Shown here: piece by piece, positions 8,147-17,846 of the stretch | How positions within the stretch are numbered: position 1 is the stretch's first letter | Layout of the letters: every line of letters starts with the position of its first letter | Source: Actinoplanes nipponensis | Lineage (GTDB): Bacteria; Actinomycetota; Actinomycetes; Mycobacteriales; Micromonosporaceae | DNA length: 64,000 nucleotides | Reading direction: 5' to 3' | NCBI RefSeq assembly: GCF_016862275.1 | Contig: NZ_BOMQ01000079.1 | Span: forward strand, 62,001-126,000 | Notes under the pieces: generated by a model | Seen by the model: the letters and a program-made list of their open reading frames with translations, nothing else | Told to the model about the DNA's origin: nothing | Database searches by the model: none | Position numbers and translations under genes: made by a program

Positions 8147-9163
8147 ATGGTGCTGTCAATTTCTGCCCCGGCGGTGCCGGACACACCGCCACAAGCGCCC
8201 TCCGAACATTCGCTACCGCTGGAAGACGGCAACGAGTGGTCGGGCTTTCCAGCCGCAGCAGGGGAGCGCCGCGGTCGTGAGCCCCTGCCGGCGATGAGGG
8301 TGCGGGCCCGGCCGGTACCGCACGAGTTCGGCCCGGCGGATGTGGCCGAACTCGTGTGGCTGCGCGCCGCTGCCCTGCTACCGGCCGCGTTGGTCGCGGT
8401 GTCCTCGGCCGACGGTGGCGTCGGCCGGTCTACGTTAGTCGCGGCGCTGGGCGGTGTCCTCGCGTTGGCGGTACCGGGTCCGGTGATCGCCGTCGACATG
8501 AACCCCGTCCCTTGGGGCGGGCTCGGTGAGCGGATCGGGCGGTCGACCGCGGGCACGATGTGGGACGCCGTCCGTGACCTGCACACGCTGACCAGCCGCC
8601 GGGAGATCGAGCGGTGGACCCAGCACAGTCCGTCGGGGCTGCTGGCGCTGGTCGGCGAGACCGAAGGCAGAGGTCGTCGTCCGCCGCGCCACGACGAGGC
8701 CGCCGCGGTGATCGAGGCCGTACGCCGGGCGTACCCGCTGGCCATCTGCGACGTCATGCCCGCCCTGATCACCGGGGTGTGGCGCACCCTGGCCGCCGCG
8801 CACGCACCGGTGCTAGTGGCTCGGGCCACCACCGACAGTCTGCACCACACGATGCGGCTGGTAGCCCACCTGCGCGCCGCCGGCTACAGCACGGTCGCCG
8901 ACCGCATCGTCCTGGCGGTCGTGGCGAGTTCCCCGGACACTGACCGCGCCGTGCGCGCCGTCGTGCAGCAGGCCACCGCCGCGGTCCCCGCGGTGATTCC
9001 CATCCCGTTCGATGCTCAGCTGGCCCGGCCGGAACCGATCGACGTGCGCCGACTGCGTAAGCCGACCCGGCATGCCCTGGTTCATCTGGCGGACGCCGTC
9101 ATTCAACGATGCGCCGATCCCCGGGCCGAGCTGCCTCTCGGTGCGGTCAAGGAGCGTGCGTGA
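8147..9163 (+). CDS. ParA/MinD-like P-loop ATPase of the conjugation operon
   Basis: 338 residues, first gene of the transfer operon. A variable Pro-rich leader of ~80 residues precedes a deviant Walker A loop SSADGGVGRSTL, in which the usual Lys before Thr is Arg-Ser. VIAVDMNP and YPLAICDVMPAL are the two other strands of the MinD fold. Homologous positions in actinobacterial conjugative elements often hold such an ATPase, thought to place or energise the transfer machine. ATG 8147 is preceded by CGGGAGAAG; the frame upstream is not protein-like. The downstream gene overlaps its stop by one base. Confidence 0.75.
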   Translation: MVLSISAPAVPDTPPQAPSEHSLPLEDGNEWSGFPAAAGERRGREPLPAMRVRARPVPHEFGPADVAELVWLRAAALLPAALVAVSSADGGVGRSTLVAALGGVLALAVPGPVIAVDMNPVPWGGLGERIGRSTAGTMWDAVRDLHTLTSRREIERWTQHSPSGLLALVGETEGRGRRPPRHDEAAAVIEAVRRAYPLAICDVMPALITGVWRTLAAAHAPVLVARATTDSLHHTMRLVAHLRAAGYSTVADRIVLAVVASSPDTDRAVRAVVQQATAAVPAVIPIPFDAQLARPEPIDVRRLRKPTRHALVHLADAVIQRCADPRAELPLGAVKERA

Positions 9164-9534
9164 TGCTGACAGTTGCGACCGCGTGGCTCGTCGTGCGACT
9201 TCCCGCGGCGGTCCAGCAGGTCTTAGCGGCGCCCGCGCCGACCCCGACGCCGCCGGCCGGCCCCGGTGGCTTCGACTGGAGCCGCGTGCATCCCGACGGA
9301 TCAGCGATTCCGAAGTCCGGCATCTTCTACACGATCATGAATGCCGTCATGTGGCTCGGAGGCGTGGCCGCGTTCTGCGGCCTGGTCGCCGGCGCGATCG
9401 CGTTCGGTGTCGGCCCGATCTTCGGCGCACACATTGTTTCCGACCGCGGCAAGAGCATGATGTGGCGCAACGGCCTGGTCGCGATCATCGTCGGATCGGC
9501 GACCGCCATTATCGCCGGCCTGCTGGTGCTGTGA
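9163..9534 (+). CDS. Small two-helix membrane protein, VirB2 pilin-like
   Basis: 123 residues, start overlapping the previous stop (TGATG) with AAGGAG upstream. An N-terminal hydrophobic segment (TVATAWLVVRLPAAVQQVLAA) acts as signal or anchor, then a PTPTPPAGPGG linker, then two membrane helices (IFYTIMNAVMWLGGVAAFCG... and GLVAIIVGSATAIIAGLLVL) separated by a short basic turn. This is the size and layout of VirB2/TrbC-type pilin subunits and of the DUF6112 family seen in actinobacterial transfer operons. It would form or line the transfer channel. Confidence 0.7.
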   Translation: MLTVATAWLVVRLPAAVQQVLAAPAPTPTPPAGPGGFDWSRVHPDGSAIPKSGIFYTIMNAVMWLGGVAAFCGLVAGAIAFGVGPIFGAHIVSDRGKSMMWRNGLVAIIVGSATAIIAGLLVL

Positions 9535-9540
9535 CGCGCC

Positions 9541-11682
9541 ATGCAGACATCGACGACACGGCGGACCGACAAGCTTAACGTCCGCGGTCGGAGGGCCCTG
9601 TGGCCGCGCTTGGCCGGCGCGCTGGTTCAGGCATCGATCCTGGCTGCGGTCGTGGTGGCAAGCCTGCTTGCCGGCGTCGCCCGCGCTGACGCTGCCCCGG
9701 CGCCAACCCCGAGCCCATCCAGCGCGGTCGTCGACGCTGCCTGTGCTGCCAAGGCTGCGGGATCGGTGGCGTGGTGCATGCCGTGGGCGGTGCGGGTGGA
9801 CCGGCCGGTGCCCGGTGCCCGCTCGCACTGGGTGACGCACTGCAGCAACGCGACCAGCGACGCCGACAAACGCTCCTGCGCCGCGGCGTCTCTCACGCTG
9901 GATCCAACGCCGCGTGACGGCACCGCATCGGTGCTGATGGACGGTCCCAGCACCGGCAGCGGAGCCGCCGGGTTGATCAACTGCTCGCTGATGCCGCCGC
10001 CCGGCGTTGCCGTCAACACGCAGCAGCAGGCCGCGTGGAACACCAAGCGGCTGGAATGCACGACCCAGGTACCGGCGTGGTCTGCGCAGCTGTACGACCC
10101 GGACCCGAAACAGCCGGACTGCCCGGCAACCGATGTCAGCTGCAAGGTGCAGCGCGACGCGCAGGAGGCGCTGAGCGCCGGCATCAGCTCCGGAATCCAG
10201 GGCCTGGTCGACGTGGCCGTGCAGGGCACCGTGTTCCTGTTGTCCAGGCTGGCCAGCCTGGTCTTCAAGGTCACCACGATCTCGTCACCGGACGACGCTT
10301 TCTACTCCACCTACAACTCCGTCGCCGGCATGGCCGTGGTCCTGATCTTCGTGTTCTTCATCGTCTCCACGATCATCAACGGGCTGCGCACCACGGTCGG
10401 GCCCGGACCGGTGGCGACGCTGGGCGGCCTGGTCCGGGCCGTGCTGGGCATCACCTTCGCCGGCGGCATCGCCTACACGATCGTCGCCGCGTGGGACCAG
10501 GCCACCAACGCTGTCATCGAGGCCAACGCACGCACCCCGTACGACCCGTCGTGGCTGGTCTCCAGCTTCAGTGCGCTCACCGCCGGAGCCGGGACGCTGT
10601 TCCTGGCGTTCCTGCTGTCGGTGTTCGCCACGATCGGCCTGCTGCTGCTGTTCATCGTCATGCTGTTCAGGGGTCTGCTGGCCACCGGCGCAGCCCTGTT
10701 CGGGGCGATGGCGATGACCGGGCAGGTGATGGCCGAGACGCGGCACTGGGGCCGCCGCTGGTTCTGGACCGTCAACGCCCTCGGCAGTAGCAAGTTCTTC
10801 ATCGCCGAGCTGTGGATCTACGGGTCGCGCTCGGCGTACGGCTCGGACAACGTGATGAACGCGCTGCGCGCCGTGCTGCTGATCTGGCTGATGGTCGCCG
10901 CCCCATGGATCCTGCTGCGCCTGACAACGATGTGGGACGGCTACCTGTCCGACGTCAACGCCCAGGGCCTGCTGGCGGTCGCCGGCAGCCCGCTGCAGCT
11001 GGGCGCGGACTTCGCCGGCGGCGCTCGCAGCGGCGCCGCCGACGCCGCTGACAGCTCGAGCGGCGGCAGTGGTAGTCCAGGGTTCGGGGCTGCCGGGGTG
11101 ATGGATGAGAACACCGCCGGCATGCCCACGACCCCGCTGAACACCGCAGGTGATGCCGCGGGGATCGGCGACGGCACCGGGCATCAGGCCGCCGACGCCG
11201 CCGCAACCGGCGGCGACGGCGGCCCGGTCGGCCAGCCGGCCCCGGGCGCCGCACCAGAGCAAAGCGGCTCCGGAACGGGGGATAGCCCGAACGCTCAGGA
11301 GGCCGACGGTGTGCAGGCCGGCGCCCGCAGCGCGCAGCAGGATATGGCGGCCGGTCAACTGACCGCACCCGGGGACGCCACCGGCGCGCACGGATCGCTG
11401 CCGATCACCCCCGGTGCGGCGCAGAACGCCGACCCGGCAGACGGCGCCGTACCGCCGCCCGGCGCAGGCGGCGCAGGCGTGGTCCCGGGCAGCGGGACCA
11501 CCGACCCGGCAAGCGGCAGCTCCTCTGGATCGTCGCCGTCTGCCTCCGGTGAGCCGGATGACAGCGGCTCCGGCGCAGGCGAACAACCGGCCGGCCAGCC
11601 TGCCGGCGGCGGTGCCGCACGGTCCGGCGGTGGTGAGGGCGCTGCCTCCGCGGCCGCCGACGTGCCGATCGTCCCGCTCTAG
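9541..11682 (+). CDS. VirB6/TrbL-like polytopic membrane protein with long low-complexity tail
   Basis: 713 residues. A signal peptide (LVQASILAAVVVASLLAGVARADA) leads into a Cys-containing extracellular part to about residue 200. Five or six membrane helices follow between ~220 and ~470, including a long pair around LFLAFLLSVFATIGLLLLF and VLLIWLMVAAPWILL. The last ~230 residues are Gly/Ala/Ser/Pro-rich and probably disordered. Position directly after the pilin-like gene and before the SCO6880 and VirB4 genes fits the inner-membrane channel component. Confidence 0.75.
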   Translation: MQTSTTRRTDKLNVRGRRALWPRLAGALVQASILAAVVVASLLAGVARADAAPAPTPSPSSAVVDAACAAKAAGSVAWCMPWAVRVDRPVPGARSHWVTHCSNATSDADKRSCAAASLTLDPTPRDGTASVLMDGPSTGSGAAGLINCSLMPPPGVAVNTQQQAAWNTKRLECTTQVPAWSAQLYDPDPKQPDCPATDVSCKVQRDAQEALSAGISSGIQGLVDVAVQGTVFLLSRLASLVFKVTTISSPDDAFYSTYNSVAGMAVVLIFVFFIVSTIINGLRTTVGPGPVATLGGLVRAVLGITFAGGIAYTIVAAWDQATNAVIEANARTPYDPSWLVSSFSALTAGAGTLFLAFLLSVFATIGLLLLFIVMLFRGLLATGAALFGAMAMTGQVMAETRHWGRRWFWTVNALGSSKFFIAELWIYGSRSAYGSDNVMNALRAVLLIWLMVAAPWILLRLTTMWDGYLSDVNAQGLLAVAGSPLQLGADFAGGARSGAADAADSSSGGSGSPGFGAAGVMDENTAGMPTTPLNTAGDAAGIGDGTGHQAADAAATGGDGGPVGQPAPGAAPEQSGSGTGDSPNAQEADGVQAGARSAQQDMAAGQLTAPGDATGAHGSLPITPGAAQNADPADGAVPPPGAGGAGVVPGSGTTDPASGSSSGSSPSASGEPDDSGSGAGEQPAGQPAGGGAARSGGGEGAASAAADVPIVPL

Positions 11683-11707
11683 CCAACCTGATGGAGGAGA
11701 CGAGCCA

Positions 11708-13225
11708 ATGCAGTTTCAGTTTCCGCCGCGCTCGACGCGCGGTGCGGTGCTCGGGTTCGCCTGGTCGCAGATCGCTCTGGTGATGGCCGGGGTCATCGCG
11801 GCCGTGGTGGCCCTCAACCTGCTGGTCGCCGGAGAACGAGGCGCCGCGATCGCCGCGTTCGCCGGCTGCGTTGCGCTCATCACGCTCGGATTGCTGCGCT
11901 TGAAGGGCCGCCGGGTCACCGAATGGGCCCCGGTGGTCGCCGGGGCGCTGCTGCAACGCCGTGCCGGACAAAACGAGTACCGCGGCGGCCCGTACGCGCC
12001 CAACAGCGCCGAGCGGTGGATGGACCTGCCCGGTCCGGCCTCCGCCTACGTGTGGCTGCCCGCGACCGCGACCGACGGCACCACCCGGATCGGGCTGCTG
12101 CACCACCGCAAAGAGAAGACAGTGACCGCAGCCCTCACGTGCTTCGGCACCAACCTCATCCTGGCCGACCGCGACGTGCAAACCCAGCGGCTGACCGACT
12201 GGGCGCAGCTGCTCAACATCCTCGGCAGCGAGTACGCCGACGCCGGGCTGATCCGCTGGTCGGTGACCTCCCGCGCCGTACCGGACACCGGTAACGCCGC
12301 GCAGCGGTTCCTGGTCAACCGGGCCGTCGACACCACCAGCGCGGCGTACCGGTCTCTGGCCCAACTGACCGCGGCGGCAGCTCCGGCGGCGCAACGCCAC
12401 GAAATCTACCTGTCGGTGGTCTTCGACATCGCCCGGCTGTCCGGGGAGATCACGCAGGCCGGCGGCACGGACGCGGCCATCGCCGCGGTCGTGCTGGACC
12501 GGCTGACCGGTATCGCAGCAGCCGTGGCCGAGGCCGGGGTCACCACCGGCGGCTGGCTGTCCCCACGCGCCTATGCCGCCGTCATTCGCACCCAGTTCGA
12601 CCCCAACGATCAGGAAGTCGTCGACCTGCGCGCCAGCACCACCGCGACCGGCGACGGACCGACCGCGGCGGGAGTCGAACCGCGGCTGGCCGGACCGGTC
12701 GCCGCCCGCACAATCGGCTGGAACACCTACCAACACGACTCGGCCTACTCCCGCACCCTGTGGGTGGCGCAGATGCCCCGGCAGCTGGTCGCCGCGACGT
12801 GGCTGAGCCCGCTCTACATGCGCACCGCCTGCCGGCGCACCGTGAGTCTGGTCGCGCAGCCGGTTCCGGCGGCGGTGGCGCAGCTGGCCACCCGCCGGGA
12901 GAAGGTGTCGCGCGCCGGTGACGAGGTCACCAAACGCAAACTGCGGCTGGTCCGCACGGCCCGGGAGGATGACGAGGCCCGCGCGGTCGAGCAGATCGAC
13001 CGGGAGCAGGCCGCCGGGCACGTGCGCTACCGGTACGCGCTGCTGGTCACCGTCACCGCCACCACCATGCCCGACCTCGACCGGGATGTGCGCTCGGTCA
13101 AACGGATCCTCTCGCGGGCCGGGTGCGAGGCCATCGTCCTGGCCGGGGAGCAGGACCAGGCGTTCGCCGCCGGGGCACTGCCGCTGGCCCGTGGGCTAAA
13201 GCCCGCCCGGGGGTGGTCCGCATGA
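11708..13225 (+). CDS. SCO6880-family conjugation protein (VirB3/PrgI-like membrane N-terminus)
   Basis: 505 residues. Two adjacent membrane helices at residues ~18-60 (WSQIALVMAGVIAAVVALNL and IAAFAGCVALITLGLLRL) are followed by a soluble domain. This matches the SCO6880 family, which in actinobacterial transfer operons sits immediately before VirB4 and is thought to combine a VirB3-like anchor with a VirB4 N-terminal-like domain. ATG 11708 has GGAGGAG 10 bases upstream and is preferred over an in-frame start at 11414 that would overlap the previous gene by 270 bp. The stop overlaps the next start (ATGA). Confidence 0.85.
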   Translation: MQFQFPPRSTRGAVLGFAWSQIALVMAGVIAAVVALNLLVAGERGAAIAAFAGCVALITLGLLRLKGRRVTEWAPVVAGALLQRRAGQNEYRGGPYAPNSAERWMDLPGPASAYVWLPATATDGTTRIGLLHHRKEKTVTAALTCFGTNLILADRDVQTQRLTDWAQLLNILGSEYADAGLIRWSVTSRAVPDTGNAAQRFLVNRAVDTTSAAYRSLAQLTAAAAPAAQRHEIYLSVVFDIARLSGEITQAGGTDAAIAAVVLDRLTGIAAAVAEAGVTTGGWLSPRAYAAVIRTQFDPNDQEVVDLRASTTATGDGPTAAGVEPRLAGPVAARTIGWNTYQHDSAYSRTLWVAQMPRQLVAATWLSPLYMRTACRRTVSLVAQPVPAAVAQLATRREKVSRAGDEVTKRKLRLVRTAREDDEARAVEQIDREQAAGHVRYRYALLVTVTATTMPDLDRDVRSVKRILSRAGCEAIVLAGEQDQAFAAGALPLARGLKPARGWSA

Positions 13226-14790
13226 GCCGCCGGATCCTGCGCCGCGAAGGATCCCTCGCGGACCGCATCGAGCGGCGTGCCGCCGCCCGCGACCTCAACC
13301 GCGCGCAGGCCGCGCTGGAGCGCGAACAGCGGGCGGTGGCCCGGCAGGAGGACCGGCTGCTCGGGCCGGTGCCGGTCGGCCGGCGCGGCGCCTACGGCCG
13401 GGCGGCGGGACGGGTGTTCTGGCAGATGCAGCTACCGCCGCTGACCACTACCGCCGCCCAGCTGTGCAGCGTGTATCCGTTCGTGTCTGACCCGGGCCTG
13501 CCGGTCGACGGACCGCTGATCGGCTTGGAGGTCTACTCCCGCTCGGCATTCACCTTCTCGCTGCATGAGCTGTACCGGGCCAAGGTGATCACCGCGCCGA
13601 ACATGGTCGTCACCGGCGAGATCGGCACCGCGAAGTCGTCACTTCTGAAAACGTTGGCTTTCCGCGGGGTGCCGTTCGGGCAGAAGTTCTACATCACCGA
13701 CGTCAAAGGCGAGTACGAGCAGCTGGCTGCCCTCGCCGGGATCAAGCCGGTACGTATCGGGCCCGGCCTGGGCGTGATCATGAATCCCCTGGCCGGCATC
13801 CGCAGGCATCCGCACCAGACCGAGGAGCAGTGGCGGCAGCTGCAGCGCTCACGCCGGCTGCTGTTGCTCGAAGGACTCCTCGAGATCCAGCTCGGCGGGC
13901 GCTTGCACGAAGCGGAGCGCTCGCTGGTGGAGTATGCCGTCGACGCGGTCACCCGCGAGCAAGACGCTTCCGCCGATCGGCTGGCCACCCCCACCCTCAG
14001 CGTGGTCCTGGCCGCCATGGGCACGCCTGAGTTGTGGGTGCACCGCCTCGACGGGCTCCATTACCCCGTCACCGTGTTCGTCGATGATTCCCGGCGCGTG
14101 CGGCTGGCCTTGGAAAGGCTCATCTCCGGTGCTCTCGGCGGAGTGTTCGACGGGCCCGTGGAATCCAACGCCCGGCTGGACTTCACCCAGCCCGGAGCCA
14201 TCCTGGACCTGCGCACCATCCGCGCCTCGGACCAGATGACGGCGATGGCGGTGACCTGCGCCCAGTCCTGGCTGGAAACCGAACTGTCGGCGCCGGACGC
14301 CCCGCCGCGGGTCTGTTTCTACGACGAGTTCGCGCTGATCGCCCGGCACCTGCCGCTGATCCGCCGCATGCGAGAGCAGTTGAAGCTTGCTCGGGCGCTG
14401 GGTATCGCCAACGTGCTGGCGTTCCACCGATTCTCTGATCTAGCGGCGTCCGGGTCGGCGGACTCCGAACAGGTCCGCATCGCCCGGAGCCTGATCGAGG
14501 ACTCCGGTGTCCGCGTCTCCTACCGTCAGGCCACCGGAAGCCTGGACCAGGCCCGCGAATTCCTCGGCACCTCGGACGTGGAGACGGACCTGCTGCGCTA
14601 CCTGCGCCAAGGCGTCGGGCTGTGGAAGATCGGCACCCGCTCCTTCGTCGTCAAACACCAACTCAGTCAAGCCGAGACGGCGATGGTGCACACCGACAGC
14701 CGGATGCAAGCTGACGAGCCGGCCGCGCCGGTCGACGGTGCCGACTACGACGCCCGGTTGGCCGCCGCGACCGATCCGGCGGCCGCGTGA
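13222..14790 (+). CDS. VirB4-family conjugation ATPase
   Basis: 522 residues. Walker A is VTGEIGTAKSSLLK at about residues 130-143, and Walker B is VCFYDEFALI at about 363-372, with the arginine-rich LIRRMREQLKLARALG after it as in VirB4/TrbE proteins. The N-terminal 60 residues are basic and helical. The family powers assembly and substrate movement of type IV secretion channels at the inner membrane. Coupled by ATGA to the SCO6880 gene and by TGATG to the coupling-protein gene. Confidence 0.88.
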   Translation: MSRRILRREGSLADRIERRAAARDLNRAQAALEREQRAVARQEDRLLGPVPVGRRGAYGRAAGRVFWQMQLPPLTTTAAQLCSVYPFVSDPGLPVDGPLIGLEVYSRSAFTFSLHELYRAKVITAPNMVVTGEIGTAKSSLLKTLAFRGVPFGQKFYITDVKGEYEQLAALAGIKPVRIGPGLGVIMNPLAGIRRHPHQTEEQWRQLQRSRRLLLLEGLLEIQLGGRLHEAERSLVEYAVDAVTREQDASADRLATPTLSVVLAAMGTPELWVHRLDGLHYPVTVFVDDSRRVRLALERLISGALGGVFDGPVESNARLDFTQPGAILDLRTIRASDQMTAMAVTCAQSWLETELSAPDAPPRVCFYDEFALIARHLPLIRRMREQLKLARALGIANVLAFHRFSDLAASGSADSEQVRIARSLIEDSGVRVSYRQATGSLDQAREFLGTSDVETDLLRYLRQGVGLWKIGTRSFVVKHQLSQAETAMVHTDSRMQADEPAAPVDGADYDARLAAATDPAAA

Positions 14791-16646
14791 TGGGCCGCCC
14801 GCCGCTGTCCTCACCCGGTCACCGTCCGCCACGGCAGGGCCGGGCCCGCGCCGACATCCTCGGCCGGCTGATCCTGCTCGTGCTGTTCGTCGTGGTTGCC
14901 GTGGTCGGTGTGGTGTCGCTGTGGGTGGCCGGTCAGCTGTCGGGGGTGCTGGTCCACCACCGCTGGGCGGACACCACGCTCGGTCAGACGCCCAGGATTG
15001 TGGTACGCCTGACCGCGCACCTGAGCCAGCCCGCCGACGCGTGGCCGGCGACCGCCCGCCCGCTGATCGGAGGGCCGGGGCTGCTGTATCCGCTGTGGGC
15101 GCTGTCTTTCTTCGGCATCCTGGCCGGGATCGGCGCGCCGGCCCTGCACCTGGCCAAGATCCGGATGCGGCGCAGCGGCTTCGCCACGAATGCTGACCTG
15201 CACCGCACCCTGACCGCCGACGCTGTCCGCAACCGGGTCGACGTCGTCCGCCCCGGGCTCGCCATCGTCGATACCGACGACCAGCTCACCCGCGCCGCGA
15301 AGACCGCCCGGCGTCGTGACCCCCGCGAGGTCGCCCGGTTCCTGGGCAACGACGCCACCAGCGGCCGACCGCTCTACCTGGCCAACGAATACACGTTGTT
15401 GGCCGCCGCAGTGCCGCGCTTCGGCAACAAGACCACCCGCTACGTGATCCCCGCGGTCGCCGACGCACGCGGAGCGGTCATCACCACCTCCACCCGCCTG
15501 GACGTCGCCGAGATCACCTACGACCGCCGCGCCGCGATCGGCCCCACCCACATCTTCCAGCCGCAGGGCGAGATCCGCGGCGTGCCCCGCATGGCGTGGT
15601 CGCCGATCGAAGGCGCCGACGACCAGATCGTCGCCATGCTCAGAGCCAACGGCTTCGCCGCCGGATCGGGTATCGGCGACGAGAGCGTGGAGAACGGCAA
15701 GTGGTTCCGCGACCAGGCCGCGACCATCCTGCGCGGGCTGCTGCACGCCGCCGCCCTGGACGAGCACGCCACCATGCTGGATGTCCTGGCGTGGTCGCAG
15801 AACCCGGCCAACTCGCGGCCGGAACGGATCCTGCGCGCGCACGGCGTCGACTCGTGGGCCGATCGGCTGGCCCGGCACCGCGAAACCAGCGGCCGCGCCC
15901 GCGACACCATCCAAACTGTTGTCTCCGGCGCTCTCGACGCCTTCAACGACCCCCGCGTCCTGACCGCCTGCTCACCGCCGCGCGGCACGCAGTTCAAGCC
16001 GGTCGACTGGCTGCGCGAGTCCGGCACCATCTACCTGGTCGGCACCCGCGACGCCCAAGCCCTGATCGCGCCGCTGCTCGCCGCCCTGAGTGAGGACATC
16101 CTCTACCAGGCCAAACGCCTCGCCCTGACCGCGCCCGGTGGGCGGATCGAACCGACGCTGTATTTCATCGGCGACGAGATCACCAATATCGCACCCCTGC
16201 CGTCACTGCCGTCGCTGATGAATGAGGGCGGCGGCTCCGGCATCGCCGTGAGCGTGTTCGCGCAGAACCTGCACCAGCTCCGCGAACGCTGGGGCGACAA
16301 AGGCGGGCGGGCCATCGCCGACTCCGCCAGCGCCCGGCTGCTCATCGGCGGCAGCAGCGACGTCACCGGCCTGCGCGACGCCCAAGCCCTCACAGGGCAG
16401 GTCACCGACATCACCTCCAGCCACTCCTGGGGCGGCGGCCGCGCCTCGGTCAACGAAAGCACCCGCCGTGAAAACTTGCTGGATCTGGCCGACCTGCGCA
16501 CCCTGCCCGAAGGCCGCGCACTGGCGCTGGTCGGCAACCTCCCGCCGGTCGAGCTCGCCGTGCCGGCGTGGTGGGAACGGCCCGACGCCGGCGAGCTGAC
16601 CGCCGGGCGTGACGCCTTCCGTAAACGACTCGCCGAGGCTGCCTGA
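14790..16646 (+). CDS. Type IV coupling protein (TraD/VirD4-like ATPase)
   Basis: 618 residues. Two membrane helices at residues ~24-50 (LILLVLFVVVAVVGVVSLWV) and ~88-115 (LLYPLWALSFFGILAGIGAP) anchor a cytoplasmic ATPase. The nucleotide loop is degenerate, VPRFGNKTTR at ~210, and Walker B is TLYFIGDEITNI at ~455. The end contains SWGGGRASVNESTR and LADLRTLPEGRALAL, a typical TraD/TraG closing part. It would hand the relaxase-DNA complex to the VirB4 channel. The relaxase itself is 15 kb away at 32.1-36.4 kb. Confidence 0.85.
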   Translation: MGRPPLSSPGHRPPRQGRARADILGRLILLVLFVVVAVVGVVSLWVAGQLSGVLVHHRWADTTLGQTPRIVVRLTAHLSQPADAWPATARPLIGGPGLLYPLWALSFFGILAGIGAPALHLAKIRMRRSGFATNADLHRTLTADAVRNRVDVVRPGLAIVDTDDQLTRAAKTARRRDPREVARFLGNDATSGRPLYLANEYTLLAAAVPRFGNKTTRYVIPAVADARGAVITTSTRLDVAEITYDRRAAIGPTHIFQPQGEIRGVPRMAWSPIEGADDQIVAMLRANGFAAGSGIGDESVENGKWFRDQAATILRGLLHAAALDEHATMLDVLAWSQNPANSRPERILRAHGVDSWADRLARHRETSGRARDTIQTVVSGALDAFNDPRVLTACSPPRGTQFKPVDWLRESGTIYLVGTRDAQALIAPLLAALSEDILYQAKRLALTAPGGRIEPTLYFIGDEITNIAPLPSLPSLMNEGGGSGIAVSVFAQNLHQLRERWGDKGGRAIADSASARLLIGGSSDVTGLRDAQALTGQVTDITSSHSWGGGRASVNESTRRENLLDLADLRTLPEGRALALVGNLPPVELAVPAWWERPDAGELTAGRDAFRKRLAEAA

Positions 16647-17260
16647 TGGACGCCTTCGACTTCCAACTGCCTGACAACCCGCCTGCGGACATGGTGGCGG
16701 TCGCGCAGCTCGCCGCGTCGCTGGCAAGGCTGACCGAGGCCGTCGACACCCTGCATCAGCAACACCTCGCCCTGGCCGACACCGTCGCGTGTGGCCAGAA
16801 CGCCGGACCGCGTAAAGCCCCGCTGAGCATTCCGTGGCCGCTGCGCTGGGCTGACCTCGACCGGGACGCCGCCGCGCAGGTGTGGGCGTGGTTGATCGAC
16901 TGGGTTGGCTGGGCCGTCGACCGCTACCAGCTGGTCGAAGAGATCCCGGCCTGCTGGTACCAGCATCCGCCGCTGATTGAGGAACTGACCGCGCTCGCCG
17001 CCGCGTGGGACACCGCGTATGACGACGCGGTGCCGGCCGACGGGCCGTTGTTGTGGCACGAACGGTTCGCCCGTGCCCGCATGCGGCTGCGCGACTGGGA
17101 CGACTACACCCGCTGCCGCAACGGCACCCACACCGACCGGCACCTCGACCTCACCTGGCCCGACGGGTGGCGTGAGACCGCGGTGCTGGTCGCCGACGCC
17201 GACCTCACCGGCCGGCCATCCGCCGCGTCGGCCGGTAGCCCGCAGGAGGCGACGTCATGA
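16646..17260 (+). CDS. DUF4913-family protein of the transfer operon
   Basis: 204 residues. The core LRWADLDRDAAAQVWAWLIDWV, RYQLVEEIPACWYQHPPLIEEL, ALAAAWDTAY is the DUF4913 signature. The family occurs almost only in actinobacterial mobile elements, next to coupling-protein genes; its role is unknown. Soluble. Start overlaps the previous stop by one base (TGATG) and the stop overlaps the next start. Confidence 0.85.
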   Translation: MDAFDFQLPDNPPADMVAVAQLAASLARLTEAVDTLHQQHLALADTVACGQNAGPRKAPLSIPWPLRWADLDRDAAAQVWAWLIDWVGWAVDRYQLVEEIPACWYQHPPLIEELTALAAAWDTAYDDAVPADGPLLWHERFARARMRLRDWDDYTRCRNGTHTDRHLDLTWPDGWRETAVLVADADLTGRPSAASAGSPQEATS

Positions 17261-17565
17261 CCATGCCCGCCGAAGTCACCTCGGATGCCGCCTGGGACCG
17301 CCTCACCACCATCTTGCGGGCCATGTACCGCGACGTCGACGACCTCTACCAGCGCATCACCGAACCCGAGCCCGAAGAGCAAGAACCGCAGCCGGAGGAG
17401 ACCGAACCCGTGAGCGACCTGGACCCCGAGTACGGGACCGATGCCGACGATCGCGCCGCCGAATACGCCGACGAGGAACGCGTCCGCCTGGATGCCGAAA
17501 CCGACGGCCGCCTCGACGGCGATTACGACACCGACGTCTACGACGACCCCGGCCTGGAGGACTGA
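17257..17565 (+). CDS. Small highly acidic protein of the transfer operon
   Basis: 102 residues with a Glu/Pro run (EPEPEEQEPQPEETEP) and an Asp/Glu-rich C-terminal half (DYDTDVYDDPGLED). Only the first ~30 residues (WDRLTTILRAMYRDVDDLYQRI) look folded, as an amphipathic helix. Unrecognised. Its retention between overlapping starts and stops indicates a real gene. Such acidic partners can be chaperones or DNA mimics; nothing here decides. Confidence 0.65.
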   Translation: MTMPAEVTSDAAWDRLTTILRAMYRDVDDLYQRITEPEPEEQEPQPEETEPVSDLDPEYGTDADDRAAEYADEERVRLDAETDGRLDGDYDTDVYDDPGLED

Positions 17566-17846
17566 TGTCCGGCCACACCAGCCTCGTTGACGACGGCGAC
17601 GTCACGCACGATGCGGCCACCAACAGCCCGGCCGGCGGCGACTATCTGGCTTACCTCGACATCCTGCGCGCACTCGACGAGCAAGGCGCCGCCGTCAACA
17701 GCGCGCTGCTCGAGGCACACATCGCCGACACCGCCCAGCAACGCCGGGCCGCGCTGAGCGCTCTGCACACCCGGCTGCGCGACATGGCCGCCACCGCCAA
17801 CCACGCCCTTGGCAGCTTGCCCGAGCACAGCGACATACCGGCATGA
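17565..17846 (+). CDS. Small helical protein of the transfer operon
   Basis: 93 residues. It starts in the TGATG overlap with the acidic gene and ends in an ATGA overlap with the lipoprotein gene. After a polar N-terminus, residues ~25-85 form two or three helices (YLAYLDILRALDEQGAAVNS, then AQQRRAALSALHTRLRDMAA). No membrane segment or Cys. Unrecognised; position suggests a structural or accessory transfer component. Confidence 0.6.
   Translation: MSGHTSLVDDGDVTHDAATNSPAGGDYLAYLDILRALDEQGAAVNSALLEAHIADTAQQRRAALSALHTRLRDMAATANHALGSLPEHSDIPA

Noticed and set aside
11405-13021. 538-codon minus-strand frame opposite the SCO6880 gene
   Set aside because: Composition is repetitive Arg/Gly/Ala; it overlaps two well-supported plus-strand transfer genes completely.
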